In this document: positions 1-8,239 of the stretch, in pieces
How the letters are laid out: each line of letters begins with the position of its first letter
How positions within the stretch are numbered: the first letter of the stretch is position 1
Origin: Clostridia bacterium
GTDB lineage: Bacteria; Bacillota; Clostridia; Oscillospirales; Acutalibacteraceae
Direction of reading: 5' to 3'
DNA: 64,000 bases
NCBI GenBank assembly: GCA_017415025.1
Contig: JAFQJH010000004.1
Location: forward strand, 124,001 to 188,000
Notes under the pieces: generated by a model
What the model was told of the DNA's origin: nothing
Database searches by the model: none
What the model saw: the letters and a program-made list of their open reading frames with translations, nothing else
Made by a program: the position numbers and the translations under genes

Positions 1-2
1 CT

Positions 3-329
3 CAGTTCAGCGTGCTTTTCGGTGAAAAGGCAGTTGATGCACAAACAGAGGATGAATTTCTTCCCGTTGCGATTGCCGATGAAACAGGCACAAGCACAAT
101 CAAGCTGTTCAAAGAAAAGCAGGAAAGCGATGAAGAATTTTTCTCCGCCTGCTTTGATAAGATTTTACTTATGCTCTGCGATACAAAGCAGTTCACCAGC
201 GCCGACAATGAGGACGATTGTGACACGAAGGCAGATAAGCTCCTTCGTAAATCGCTGATAAAGCTCACAGCCGCCGTAATCGGAGGCGCAAGCGCAATCA
301 GCCTTATAATTGCTCTTATTATGGGTTAA
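3..329 (+). CDS. C-terminal part of an unknown membrane-anchored protein (5' truncated)
   Basis: The reading frame is open from the first bases of the window to a TAA at 327-329, so the true start probably lies upstream. A GTG at 12 is an in-frame possibility but has no visible ribosome binding site. The visible ~108 residues are acidic and soluble, then a basic stretch (KLLRKSLIK) precedes a C-terminal hydrophobic helix ending in ALIMG. That layout suggests a tail-anchored protein with the soluble part in the cytoplasm. The next gene starts 14 bases downstream on the same strand, so they are likely co-transcribed. I do not recognise the family; no function is proposed. Confidence 0.6.
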   Translation, partial: QFSVLFGEKAVDAQTEDEFLPVAIADETGTSTIKLFKEKQESDEEFFSACFDKILLMLCDTKQFTSADNEDDCDTKADKLLRKSLIKLTAAVIGGASAISLIIALIMG

Positions 330-343
330 GGAGGTATGAAAAT

Positions 344-1228
344 ATGAAAAGATTTTTTGCATTAATGCTCGCGCTCGTTATCGCAGCTTCTGCTTGTCTG
401 ACCGTATCTGCACAGAAGCTCGGCGACGTTACGGGTGACAACAAGGTAAATTCGATAGATGCCCTCGCTGTTTTGCAGTATTCTGTCGGACTTAACAAAA
501 ATATCGACAAAAAAACTGCCGACGTCAGCGGTGACGGCAAGGTCAATTCGACGGATGCTCTTATTATTCTTCAGATTTCCGTCGGACTTTACGACACCTC
601 AAAGTATAAGGCTAATTTCGCACTCAAGGCAACTGTCGGAAGCAAAAATTATGATTATGATGACGTTATTCCCGTCAAGGCGGGCGATACGGTTTACGTA
701 ACTCTTTCACTTTCAAACAATTTCTACACAGGCCCGACAAGCGCACAGCTTTACTACAACAGCAGTATTTTCTCCTCCGCACCTAGCGCAAAGTTCAACA
801 CAAGCGGAAGACTTTACGAGGTTTGCGGCAGACAGACCTGCACCTTTGTTGACTGGGCTAAGGTTGCACAGCAGAACAAAGAGCTCTGCTGGCCCGATTA
901 CAGCGAAGCAAAGCTCAAGGAATTCAAGAAAACTCACAAATTCCTTCGCGTTACGATGACACCCAACGCAATGATGGCAAGCGAGGTACCCAAGTCAATC
1001 AACGAGGATCTTGTCACAATCGAATTCAAGGTAAGCTCAACCGCCAGAAAGGGCACAACGGGTCAGATTACAGTACCCTACGAATCGAGAAGAACAAGAG
1101 ATTACCTCAACGGCCACTTGATGTGCTCGGTTTATGAGAACGCTGATATCACGAGCAAGGTCAGCCCCTACGTTGAAGGTCTTTCCTACAACTGCACGAA
1201 GGCTACTCTCAATTTTAAGGTTGTCTGA
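344..1228 (+). CDS. Secreted protein with N-terminal type I dockerin and a cohesin-like domain
   Basis: 294 residues with a signal peptide (residues 1-23, cleavage after VSA). Residues ~26-82 hold two calcium-loop/helix repeats, GDVTGDNKVNSIDA and ADVSGDGKVNSTDA, each followed by a LQxSVGL helix: a type I dockerin duplication. Dockerins bind cohesins on scaffoldin proteins outside the cell. The remaining ~200 residues look beta-rich and recall cohesin or carbohydrate-binding folds (PVKAGDTVYVTLSLSNN near residue 110; IEFKVSSTARKGTTG near 225); this second assignment is inference. The dockerin is N-terminal, whereas in most cellulosomal enzymes it is C-terminal. A strong site (AAGGAGG) precedes the ATG. 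A 9-bp hairpin at 1233-1260 follows the stop. Confidence 0.75.
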   Translation: MKRFFALMLALVIAASACLTVSAQKLGDVTGDNKVNSIDALAVLQYSVGLNKNIDKKTADVSGDGKVNSTDALIILQISVGLYDTSKYKANFALKATVGSKNYDYDDVIPVKAGDTVYVTLSLSNNFYTGPTSAQLYYNSSIFSSAPSAKFNTSGRLYEVCGRQTCTFVDWAKVAQQNKELCWPDYSEAKLKEFKKTHKFLRVTMTPNAMMASEVPKSINEDLVTIEFKVSSTARKGTTGQITVPYESRRTRDYLNGHLMCSVYENADITSKVSPYVEGLSYNCTKATLNFKVV

Positions 1229-1232
1229 AAAT

Positions 1233-1260
1233 AAAATCATTGACAACAGCAAATGATTTT
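1233..1260 (+). terminator. Probable terminator of the dockerin gene
   Basis: AAAATCATT (1233-1241) and AATGATTTT (1252-1260) form a 9-bp stem followed by GTTT. The stem is AT-rich and the U-run short, so it may be weak. Its loop contains the -35 of the next gene's promoter. Confidence 0.5.
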
Positions 1261-1269
1261 GTTTATAAT
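1240..1269 (+). promoter_or_regulatory. Promoter of the PHP-domain gene
   Basis: TTGACA at 1240-1245, an 18-bp spacer and TATAAT at 1264-1269, 29 bases before the ATG at 1299. The -35 lies inside the preceding terminator hairpin. Confidence 0.65.
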
Positions 1270-1298
1270 TAAACTATAAATTTCAGGAGGTTTTTGTT

Positions 1299-2663
1299 AT
1301 GAAATCATTCAAAAAGCTTATGTGCGTACTCTTAAGCATTATGATGCTCGCACAGTTTGCCGTTATCGGCGCTTCTGCGGCAGAGGATTACACAATCGTT
1401 AACCCCTACAACGAGGTTATCTGGAGCGGTAACGATGCCTGGGGCGCTTACAAGGGCACTCTTCATTCACACACTACATACAGTGATGCTGAAGATACTC
1501 TTCCCGTTATGACAGAGGAGTATTACAATCAGGACTATGATTTCCTCGCACACTCTGACCACGGTATTACAGGTGTTGATTGGGATCAGAAGCCCGATAC
1601 ACAGATTCTTTATACATACCAGTGGATTATCGACAATCCTTACGAGCACCTTACAACAGAGGAATATGAGGCTTACAAAAACGGCACTCATCTCCTTTAC
1701 GACGGAACAGTCAGAAACAAGAAGATAGTTCCTGTCCTCGGTGCAAACGAATTCAACAATCTCTCACTTACAAAGAACCACGTCAACGGCTATTTCCTTC
1801 CCGGCACAACAGGCAGCGGCTTTGCAGGTGCTGAAAATGAAAGAGGCTTTGAGCAGGCTCTTGAGTTTATTGAAGAAAACGGCGGTCTTTCTCACATCAA
1901 CCACCCCGGCGACTGGCTCAACTCCAACGCTAACCCCGATGTTGTTAATGACCCGTATTACATCAGCTTCTTCGGCGACCTTATGCTCAAGTATGACTCC
2001 TGCCTCGGTACGGAAGTTTTCAACGAGAGAAACGGTACAACAGGCTATGACAGAATCCTTTGGGATAACCTTCTTATGTACTGTCTCCCCTACGGCAAGA
2101 ACGTTATCGGTTACAGTAACACAGACGCTCACTGGACATCCTGCGTTGACTCTTCCTTCAGCGTATTTATGATGGAAGAAAACAACATCGACAACATCAA
2201 GAAGACAATGCAGAACGGCGCATTCTTTATGGTTACAAGAAAGATTCGTCCCAACGAGTGGATCGGACCTTCAGAGGAAATCGATGTTATGAACGAGGGT
2301 CTCCCCTATCCGATGTTCACAAACATTGCAGTTGACGGTCACAAGATTTCTGTCAACGCAACAGATGCAGAAACAATCCAGTGGATTGCAAACGGCAAGG
2401 TTATCGCAAAATCCGCAATCGGTGCTGACACAATTACTCTCGACCTTGACGCAATCGAAGGTGCAGAGAACTTCCAGTACGTAAGAGCTGAGCTTTACGG
2501 TGAAGGCGGTCTTACTCTTTCACAGGCATTCGCTATTGATAACGGTGCAGAGCTTCTTGAATACGAAGAGGAAGAAATGACCTTCGGTGAAAAGATTGTA
2601 AATTGGTTCAAGGGCACAAAGCTCTGGGCTATCATCGGCGAAATCATCAAAGCTTTCGAATAA
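1299..2663 (+). CDS. Secreted PHP-domain metallo-phosphoesterase-like protein
   Basis: 454 residues with a signal peptide (1-28, ending GASAA). The PHP-fold metal motifs are visible in order: HSHTTYSD at 56-63, AHSDHG at 84-89, then GANEF, a HINHPGDW block, TEVFNER and a late NTDAH. PHP domains bind two or three metal ions and usually hydrolyse phosphoesters (histidinol phosphatase, polymerase proofreading, nucleotidases). A secreted version probably acts on an extracellular phosphoester or related substrate, which the sequence does not reveal. The C-terminus has a short beta domain and an amphipathic tail (KIVNWFKGTKLW) with no clear anchor. AGGAGG precedes the ATG; the gene has its own promoter and a strong terminator. 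Confidence 0.75.
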   Translation: MKSFKKLMCVLLSIMMLAQFAVIGASAAEDYTIVNPYNEVIWSGNDAWGAYKGTLHSHTTYSDAEDTLPVMTEEYYNQDYDFLAHSDHGITGVDWDQKPDTQILYTYQWIIDNPYEHLTTEEYEAYKNGTHLLYDGTVRNKKIVPVLGANEFNNLSLTKNHVNGYFLPGTTGSGFAGAENERGFEQALEFIEENGGLSHINHPGDWLNSNANPDVVNDPYYISFFGDLMLKYDSCLGTEVFNERNGTTGYDRILWDNLLMYCLPYGKNVIGYSNTDAHWTSCVDSSFSVFMMEENNIDNIKKTMQNGAFFMVTRKIRPNEWIGPSEEIDVMNEGLPYPMFTNIAVDGHKISVNATDAETIQWIANGKVIAKSAIGADTITLDLDAIEGAENFQYVRAELYGEGGLTLSQAFAIDNGAELLEYEEEEMTFGEKIVNWFKGTKLWAIIGEIIKAFE

Positions 2664-2676
2664 TTTAAACAGTAAA

Positions 2677-2706
2677 ACCCCCGACGCGATGTCGGGGGTC
2701 AATTTT
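2677..2706. terminator. Terminator between convergent genes
   Basis: ACCCCCGAC (2677-2685) pairs with GTCGGGGGT (2691-2699), a 9-bp GC-rich stem with a 5-base loop, followed by CAATTTTTT on the + strand. On the minus strand a short TTTT also follows, so it may serve mgtE as well. Confidence 0.85.
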
Positions 2707-2709
2707 TTG

Positions 2710-4092
2710 TCAGGCTACTATCAAGCCTTTATTTATAAAAACTGTTGCTATTGCAAAATAGATGACAAGAGTTAATGCGTCAACGATCGTTGTAATCATC
2801 GGGCCCGCCATAAGTGCGGGGTCAAGCTTAAGGAGCTTTGCCAATATCGGCAGTGAGCATCCGATTGCCTTCGCGACGATAACCGCACACGCCATTGCAA
2901 GAGAAACGACTATAAAAGTACTGCTTTCAATCTCACTGCCTGTTATGAGCTTTGTCAGCCACATTCTGCCGTAATTCGCAACGGCAAGAACAACACCGCA
3001 GAGAAGCGCAACACGGATTTCCTTCCAAAGTACGCGGAAGTAATCGCTGATCTGAATATCACCGAGGGCAAGACCGCGGATGATAAGCGTTGACGTCTGG
3101 TTGCCGCAGTTACCGCCCGTACCCATAATCATCGGGATTGCGGCTGTAAGTCCCACAACAAGCGAGAGCTTACCCTCAAAGCCTTCGATAATCTGACTTG
3201 TAAAGGTTGCAAGAAGCATAAGCACGAGAAGCCAGAGAATACGGTTCTTGAACATAGCGAAAACGCCCGTTTTAAGGTATTCGTCCTCCGACGGCAAAAG
3301 GGATGCCATTTTTTCGAAGTCCTCTGTTGTCTCTTCTTCGATAACGTCCACGATATCGTCAATTGTGATGATACCTACAAGTCGGTTTTCCTTATCAACA
3401 ACGGGTACGGAAAGAAGGTCATATTTCTTTGCTATATTCGCAACCTCTTCCTGGTCATCCATTGTATTGACGAAGATGAGCTGCTCGTCATCGTACATTA
3501 TATCCTTGACGAGAGTGTCCTCGGGTGTAACAATAAGACGCCTCAAGGGCACCGTTCCGACGAGCTTACGCTTGCCGTCCGTACAGTAGCAGGTGTAGAT
3601 AGTCTCCTTGTCAAGCGCAGTTGCGCGGATTTGCGCAATCGCCTGCTTTACGGTGTAGGTTTCGGGGAACGAAACCATTTCGATTGTCATAATACTGCCC
3701 GCGGAATTTTCGGGATACTGCAAAAATCTGTTGATAAGATTTCTCGTTTCGCTGTCCGCCTGTGCAAGCACGCGCGTAACAACGTTTGCAGGTACTTCCT
3801 CAAGGAAGTCAACAGCATCGTCGATGAACATATCCTCAACAAGGCTCGCGAGCTCCTTGTTCGTAATTGCAGAAACGATGTTGCTCTGAATTTCGCTGTC
3901 AAGATAAGAAAAAACATCAGCCGAAGATGACTTTGGTAACAAACGGAACAGACGTACCTGTTGCTCCTCGGACTCAATTTCTTCCATCATAGAAGCAATG
4001 TCAACGACGTTCATTTCGCTGAGCATTTCTTTAATTGCCGAGAATTTGTTGTTAGCCAGCATCCTGCTGATGATTTCAACCATTGTTTCCAT
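2710..4092 (-). CDS. mgtE: Magnesium transporter MgtE
   Basis: MgtE is a homodimeric Mg2+-gated channel of the cytoplasmic membrane. From the chosen start (METMVEI, 460 residues) the order is an alpha-superhelical N domain (~1-125) with the acidic surface that senses cytosolic Mg2+, two CBS domains (~130-255, ending SVPVVDKENRLVGIITIDD), a plug helix and five transmembrane helices (~285-460). The pore signature GTGGNCGNQTST is present. The ATG at 4092 is preferred because AAAGGGGTG sits 9 bases upstream; an upstream in-frame start would swallow that site. The gene has its own promoter at 4288-4316 and a ~190-base structured leader, which fits Mg2+-controlled expression, though I could not match it to the known M-box. 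Confidence 0.93.
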   Translation of the reverse strand: METMVEIISRMLANNKFSAIKEMLSEMNVVDIASMMEEIESEEQQVRLFRLLPKSSSADVFSYLDSEIQSNIVSAITNKELASLVEDMFIDDAVDFLEEVPANVVTRVLAQADSETRNLINRFLQYPENSAGSIMTIEMVSFPETYTVKQAIAQIRATALDKETIYTCYCTDGKRKLVGTVPLRRLIVTPEDTLVKDIMYDDEQLIFVNTMDDQEEVANIAKKYDLLSVPVVDKENRLVGIITIDDIVDVIEEETTEDFEKMASLLPSEDEYLKTGVFAMFKNRILWLLVLMLLATFTSQIIEGFEGKLSLVVGLTAAIPMIMGTGGNCGNQTSTLIIRGLALGDIQISDYFRVLWKEIRVALLCGVVLAVANYGRMWLTKLITGSEIESSTFIVVSLAMACAVIVAKAIGCSLPILAKLLKLDPALMAGPMITTIVDALTLVIYFAIATVFINKGLIVA

Positions 4093-4282
4093 TTGAACAC
4101 ACCCCTTTTCAGCGGCAAAAACCACCGCCCGCAGGTGTGCAAGGTATTATTTCGTAAATACAGACGCACCTACGGCGATAAATCCGCCACTTATTTTCTT
4201 TTGAGTTAAATAAGCTATGAATCGTTGCCCGTAACTACTGTCGCTACTCACGAAAAATTCACCTCTCAAATTAATTATTGAC
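4093..4282 (-). promoter_or_regulatory. Structured 5' leader of mgtE (candidate riboswitch)
   Basis: About 190 bases lie between the promoter and mgtE. Read on the minus strand, successive stems are visible: CTTATTT/AAATAAG, GGCG/CGCC around GATTTAT, AGGTGC pairing with GCACACCT further on, and GCGGTGGTTTTTGCCGC just before the ribosome binding site. The last could control access to the site. The upstream part contains GAGTAGCGACAGTAG and GGGCAACG. I did not find the conserved M-box sequence core, so the class is unassigned. Confidence 0.45.
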
Positions 4283-4287
4283 ACTTT

Positions 4288-4316
4288 ATTTTAAACCCAT
4301 AAAATTTAGTTGTCAA
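4288..4316 (-). promoter_or_regulatory. Promoter of mgtE
   Basis: On the minus strand TTGACA (4311-4316), a 17-bp spacer and TAAAAT (4288-4293). Confidence 0.7.
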
Positions 4317-4340
4317 CCCTTTAGCAATATTTTTATAAAG

Positions 4341-4366
4341 AAAACGCACTCAACCGAGTGCGTTTT
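4341..4366 (-). terminator. Terminator of the 4381-5331 gene
   Basis: AAAACGCACTC (4341-4351) and GAGTGCGTTTT (4356-4366) form an 11-bp stem with a 4-base loop and a U-rich tail on the minus strand. It separates this gene from the mgtE promoter. Confidence 0.85.
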
Positions 4367-4380
4367 AACATCTTTAAAAA

Positions 4381-5331
4381 TCAGAATGACATTGTATTCT
4401 TACAAGTCCACTTACCCTGGATTGCGCCAACCTTAATTGTAATGCCAAGAGCCTTCGCTTGTGCATTTGCAACTGTAAGCGGCATTTCAACAACTGTATT
4501 TGTAACTCTGCCCTGTGAGTCGATTGTTGCCGTAATTGTTGTTCCGGGATAATTGAAGGTACAGCTTTCGATTTTAACCGCTGCGCCGAAATCAATAACG
4601 TTGATATCAAGCGGCCATGCGCAGGATGCGTTATACTTCGCTGTTCCGTTATGTGCACAGGATTCAGGATTGAGGGTATAAACAATCTTGTAGCCGCTAC
4701 CGCTCTTTGAAACGGAGATAGTCTTTACAGCCGCATCGTAGAGGTTTGCGGGAAGAACAAACTGTGTGATATGTGTTCCGTCAGAAGCTGTGGGGCTTGT
4801 GAAGGTCTTTGTCTGAAGCTTGTCGTTTTTCTTTGTATTGTTTTTGATAATCGTGTTTGCAAAATCATCAGCATTAATACCTGCATTACCGATATCAATG
4901 CCCTGAACAGCAACGTCAACGTGCTCTGTCTTTGTTGCATTTATCTTCGGCTGAGAGTAAGACTTGTTAAGGCACTTGTTATAGTAAGCGATAAGCTGTG
5001 ACTTTGAATAGTTGAGGGGATTTTCGGTGTTCTGCTGCACGGGTGTCTGCTGCTGTGCTCCGCCCTGCTGACCCTGTGTCGGCTGATTGGTATCAACAAC
5101 ATCCGAGGGAGTCTGCTGAACGTCGTTACCGCCCTGCTGAGGTACGTTGACATTCGGGTTGCCTACGGGATTGTTCTGCTGGATATTACTTCCCTGCTGA
5201 GTCTCGTTTCTGTCAAGCGGAAGAATATTGCCCGTAATTTTATCGACCGATACATTTATAGCAAGACACACGATCATTACGCACAAAAGTGATGCGATGA
5301 CGGTTACTACTTTTTTCCAAGAACTGTTCAT
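4381..5331 (-). CDS. Membrane-anchored extracytoplasmic protein of unknown function
   Basis: About 316 residues from the ATG at 5331, chosen because AAGGAGTG lies 7 bases upstream. Residues ~6-27 form a single membrane segment (VVTVIASLLCVMIVCLAI) without a lipobox. A low-complexity Gln/Asn/Pro linker follows (~45-115, many QQG and PQQ groups), and then a folded domain of ~200 residues with two cysteines in ESCAHNGTA and NASCAWP and alternating beta-like segments to the C-terminus. The shape suggests an outward-facing domain held off the membrane by a flexible stalk. I do not recognise the domain. It is monocistronic: hairpin downstream, SpoVAF-like gene on the same strand ending 87 bases upstream. 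Confidence 0.7.
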   Translation of the reverse strand: MNSSWKKVVTVIASLLCVMIVCLAINVSVDKITGNILPLDRNETQQGSNIQQNNPVGNPNVNVPQQGGNDVQQTPSDVVDTNQPTQGQQGGAQQQTPVQQNTENPLNYSKSQLIAYYNKCLNKSYSQPKINATKTEHVDVAVQGIDIGNAGINADDFANTIIKNNTKKNDKLQTKTFTSPTASDGTHITQFVLPANLYDAAVKTISVSKSGSGYKIVYTLNPESCAHNGTAKYNASCAWPLDINVIDFGAAVKIESCTFNYPGTTITATIDSQGRVTNTVVEMPLTVANAQAKALGITIKVGAIQGKWTCKNTMSF

Positions 5332-5417
5332 AGTTACACTCCTTAAATATACTGACATATATTTTAGCATATATTGAAGCGTAAATCCATACTTTTTGAA
5401 AAAATTTTATTATTATT

Positions 5418-6839
5418 TCAAGTGTTATCACGGCTTATCGGATGTCTTATCAGAAGACGCGAAAGTGTTTTTGCATTGAACGGCAGAAAAGGATAGAGAT
5501 ATCCCCTGCCCGTAACAGTTTTTGTTAAAAGCATTTCAAGCAGGACTATTACCAAGCCTGCAATATAACCCCACAGACCGAAGGCGGCGGTAAGAACAAG
5601 AACAAAAATGCGTGAGAGCTTGAATGCATACCCCAGCTCGAAGCTCGGCTGTGCAAAATTGGCAATTGCGACAAAGGCCATAAACAGTACCACTTCGGAG
5701 GAAAAAAGCTGTGCCTTCACCGCAAGGTCGCCGAGGACAAGCGCACCGATTACACTAAAAGAATTACTCAACGCGTTCGGAGTGTTGAGCGAAGCCAGCT
5801 TCAGGGTATCAATAACAACCTCGATTATAAGAAGCTGGACAATTACGGGAACTGTATAATGCTCCTTAATTATAATAAAATTCAGCCATTCGGGGATGTA
5901 TTGCGGGTTGCTGATAAGCAAATACCACGTCGGTGAAAGCAAGAGAGCGAGACCAAAAATCAGCATACGGATAAAGCGCAGATACGTGCCGACAATGGGC
6001 GGAAAATAGTAATCGTTCGTGTCCTGCAGAAACTCAAAAAAGCTCGTCGGTACAATCATTGCCGCAGGCGAATTATCAACAATTACAATGATGCTTCCCT
6101 CCGCTATACAAGCGGCTGCAGAATCGGGTCGTTCGGTATAGCGTACCTTTGGAAACGGATTAAAAACCTGCTTTTTTACAAGACATTCAATAAGACTTTC
6201 CTGGCTCATTGAAAGAGTATTGACGTCAATTTTGCTGATTTTATCGCGAAGCTTTTTGACTGTTTTCATATCTGCCTTGCTTTCAAGGTAGCAGAGCGCA
6301 ATGTCAGTGCGCGAGCGCGTCCCTGCCTCGTGCACCTCCATAATAAGGTCACGGTTACGGATTCTTCGGCGGATAAGTGCAGTATTGAACAAAAGTCCTT
6401 CAACAAAGCCGTCGTGTGCACCGCGCAGAACCTTATCGTTATCAGGCTCCTGAACCGAGCGGCGCGGAAAGTTACGAGTTTTAACCAGAAAACCCGTGTT
6501 GAAGCCGTCAACAATAAGCAATATTGCGCCCGAATAAACAACCTTTGCAATCGTGCCGATGTCATCACATATCTGCGTTTCAATGTAAGAAACTGCCTTC
6601 TGTGCAAAATCCTGTGCCGTCATCTCCTGCGGTAAGCTTTCAATGCTCATAAGAAAATTAAGCACACGCTCTGATATCTCGTTGTTGACAAAGCCGTCAA
6701 CGTAATAAATCTTTGCGTTCTTCCCTCCCGTTCGGAAAGGCGTATCCACAACGTCAAAATTTTTATCAACCCGGAAGTATGAATCAAGATTTTTAACATT
6801 TTCAGAAAAAGAATCCGAAAACAACATTTTTTCGTTCAT
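5418..6839 (-). CDS. GerA-family spore germination protein, SpoVAF-like
   Basis: 473 residues. A soluble N-terminal domain (~1-285) carries the GerA-family signatures VDGFNTGFLVKTRNFPRRSV and, further on, EPDNDKVLRGAHDGF. At least five membrane helices follow (~290-450). GerA-family A subunits sit in the inner spore membrane; SpoVAF is linked to the dipicolinate channel and assists germinant response. Assignment to SpoVAF rather than a nutrient receptor A subunit rests on the absence of B and C subunit genes beside it and on the single-gene setting; it is an inference. GAGGTG precedes the ATG. The upstream neighbour on the same strand is the SpoIID/peptidoglycan-binding gene 56 bases away, so the two may share a transcript in sporulating cells. 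Confidence 0.85.
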   Translation of the reverse strand: MNEKMLFSDSFSENVKNLDSYFRVDKNFDVVDTPFRTGGKNAKIYYVDGFVNNEISERVLNFLMSIESLPQEMTAQDFAQKAVSYIETQICDDIGTIAKVVYSGAILLIVDGFNTGFLVKTRNFPRRSVQEPDNDKVLRGAHDGFVEGLLFNTALIRRRIRNRDLIMEVHEAGTRSRTDIALCYLESKADMKTVKKLRDKISKIDVNTLSMSQESLIECLVKKQVFNPFPKVRYTERPDSAAACIAEGSIIVIVDNSPAAMIVPTSFFEFLQDTNDYYFPPIVGTYLRFIRMLIFGLALLLSPTWYLLISNPQYIPEWLNFIIIKEHYTVPVIVQLLIIEVVIDTLKLASLNTPNALSNSFSVIGALVLGDLAVKAQLFSSEVVLFMAFVAIANFAQPSFELGYAFKLSRIFVLVLTAAFGLWGYIAGLVIVLLEMLLTKTVTGRGYLYPFLPFNAKTLSRLLIRHPISRDNT

Positions 6840-6895
6840 TATTGCACCTCAAAGATAAACTAAAAATATTGTTTTCAGATTGATTAAAAATATTC

Positions 6896-8239
6896 TTATG
6901 CGTAGTCGTCGTACAAATCGACAATCGTATTCCAGGTTATCGGGCCGACCTGCCCCGTCGGTTCAAGTCCGTTCAGTCTCTGAACCGCTTCAACAGCCGC
7001 CCTTGTTCGGCTGCCGTACTGACCGTCAACGCTGACTACGGGCACGGAGGGATTGTTTTGTCCGATAACGCGCAGATATCTCTGAAGCTGACGGACGACA
7101 TCGCCCTGTGCGCCCGTGGTGACGAAATAGCCGGGATAGATAAGATTTGAGTAACTCTTGTAGCTCGGCGGCAAGCTGTTAAGAACGCCCTCATAAGCTC
7201 TCTGGATAGCGTTCCACGTGCTTCTGCCGACGATACCGTCAATATCAAGATTATAAAGCCTCTGGAAGGTCAGCACGGCATCATACGTTTCCTGCCCGAA
7301 AATTCCGTCAACGGATATCTGCGGTAATTTAGGGTTAAAAAATCCGAGAAACGCAAGATAATACTGCAACGTACGTACGGGCACGCCCCTGTCTCCGCGA
7401 CGGAGCACCTTTGCAAACTGTCTTTCAACCTCACTTAAAGTCAGACCCTCCGAATAAAGCTCCGACAAGCCCTTGACTGCGTTGTAAATATACTTTATTT
7501 TATACCACGTTTCCTTGCCGACAATGCCGTCCTGTGCAAGATTGAATATGCTTTGAAACTTTCTGACCGCGGCAAGCGTTGACTCCTCGAAAATACCTGA
7601 CGGATTATTAATTTTCGGAATTGATGGGTAGTTACGCGCAATTCGGTTGAGCTGCCGCTGAATATCGCTGACGTCCTCACCTGCACTGCCGAGGCGCAAG
7701 GGTATTCCCGGATAAGACGGTATATTGCTCTTTACGGGTGCATTCTGCACAAGGTTGATATCGTTTCCGTAGTAATTCTGCAAAATTCTGTAAGGTGTAT
7801 AGCCCTGCTGTGCAAGCGGAACCGTACCCCACTGTGAAAGTCCGGGACACGAGCCTGCGCAGTACTGCGCAAAGAAAGGCTGAACCTGCCCCTGCTTTAC
7901 AATATAATCGTTGAAAATCTCGTCAACAATCCGGCTGATATTCGAAAAGATATCCCTGCCGTTTACAAAAGCCTGATCATACTGCGTTGAGCTTGTGATA
8001 TCAAAATCATAGCCTCTTGAGCGGTAATACTCGGTATATACACGGTTAAGAGCATAGCTTATCTGTGCATATATATTCGCACGGATTGCGTTTTCGGGCC
8101 AGGTGGGATAAATCTCGCTCGATGCAACGTTTTTGATGTAATCGGGAAAAGACACTCTGATGTTACGCGCACTAGAATCGGGCGGACCGAGGTGAACTGT
8201 TATAAATTCAGGAATTGTAGGTGTATCAGCAACAGCCAT
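6896..8239 (-). CDS. SpoIID-like domain protein with three peptidoglycan-binding repeats
   Basis: 447 residues without signal peptide. The N-terminal ~180 residues resemble SpoIID/LytB: a block SSEIYPTWPENAIRAN followed by AQISYALN matches the SpoIID region around its catalytic Glu, and GLSQWGT then YRILQNYYG matches the family's C-terminal GMSQYGA and ILxxYY segments. SpoIID is a lytic transglycosylase needed for engulfment. Three PG_binding_1 domains follow (~185-250, 285-345, 375-445), each with a DGxxGxxT core. Together this suggests a wall-binding glycan lyase, possibly of spore cortex or coat; whether it is catalytically competent is unknown. The ATG overlaps the previous gene's stop as TGATG, so translation is coupled. 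GGAGGTG lies upstream. Confidence 0.8.
   Translation of the reverse strand: MAVADTPTIPEFITVHLGPPDSSARNIRVSFPDYIKNVASSEIYPTWPENAIRANIYAQISYALNRVYTEYYRSRGYDFDITSSTQYDQAFVNGRDIFSNISRIVDEIFNDYIVKQGQVQPFFAQYCAGSCPGLSQWGTVPLAQQGYTPYRILQNYYGNDINLVQNAPVKSNIPSYPGIPLRLGSAGEDVSDIQRQLNRIARNYPSIPKINNPSGIFEESTLAAVRKFQSIFNLAQDGIVGKETWYKIKYIYNAVKGLSELYSEGLTLSEVERQFAKVLRRGDRGVPVRTLQYYLAFLGFFNPKLPQISVDGIFGQETYDAVLTFQRLYNLDIDGIVGRSTWNAIQRAYEGVLNSLPPSYKSYSNLIYPGYFVTTGAQGDVVRQLQRYLRVIGQNNPSVPVVSVDGQYGSRTRAAVEAVQRLNGLEPTGQVGPITWNTIVDLYDDYA

Noticed and set aside
1764-2132. Antisense reading frame inside the PHP gene
   Set aside because: No ribosome binding site; composition is a shadow of the PHP codons.
4093-4282. 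M-box riboswitch in the mgtE leader
   Set aside because: The conserved M-box core sequences are not visible; kept only as an unclassified structured leader.
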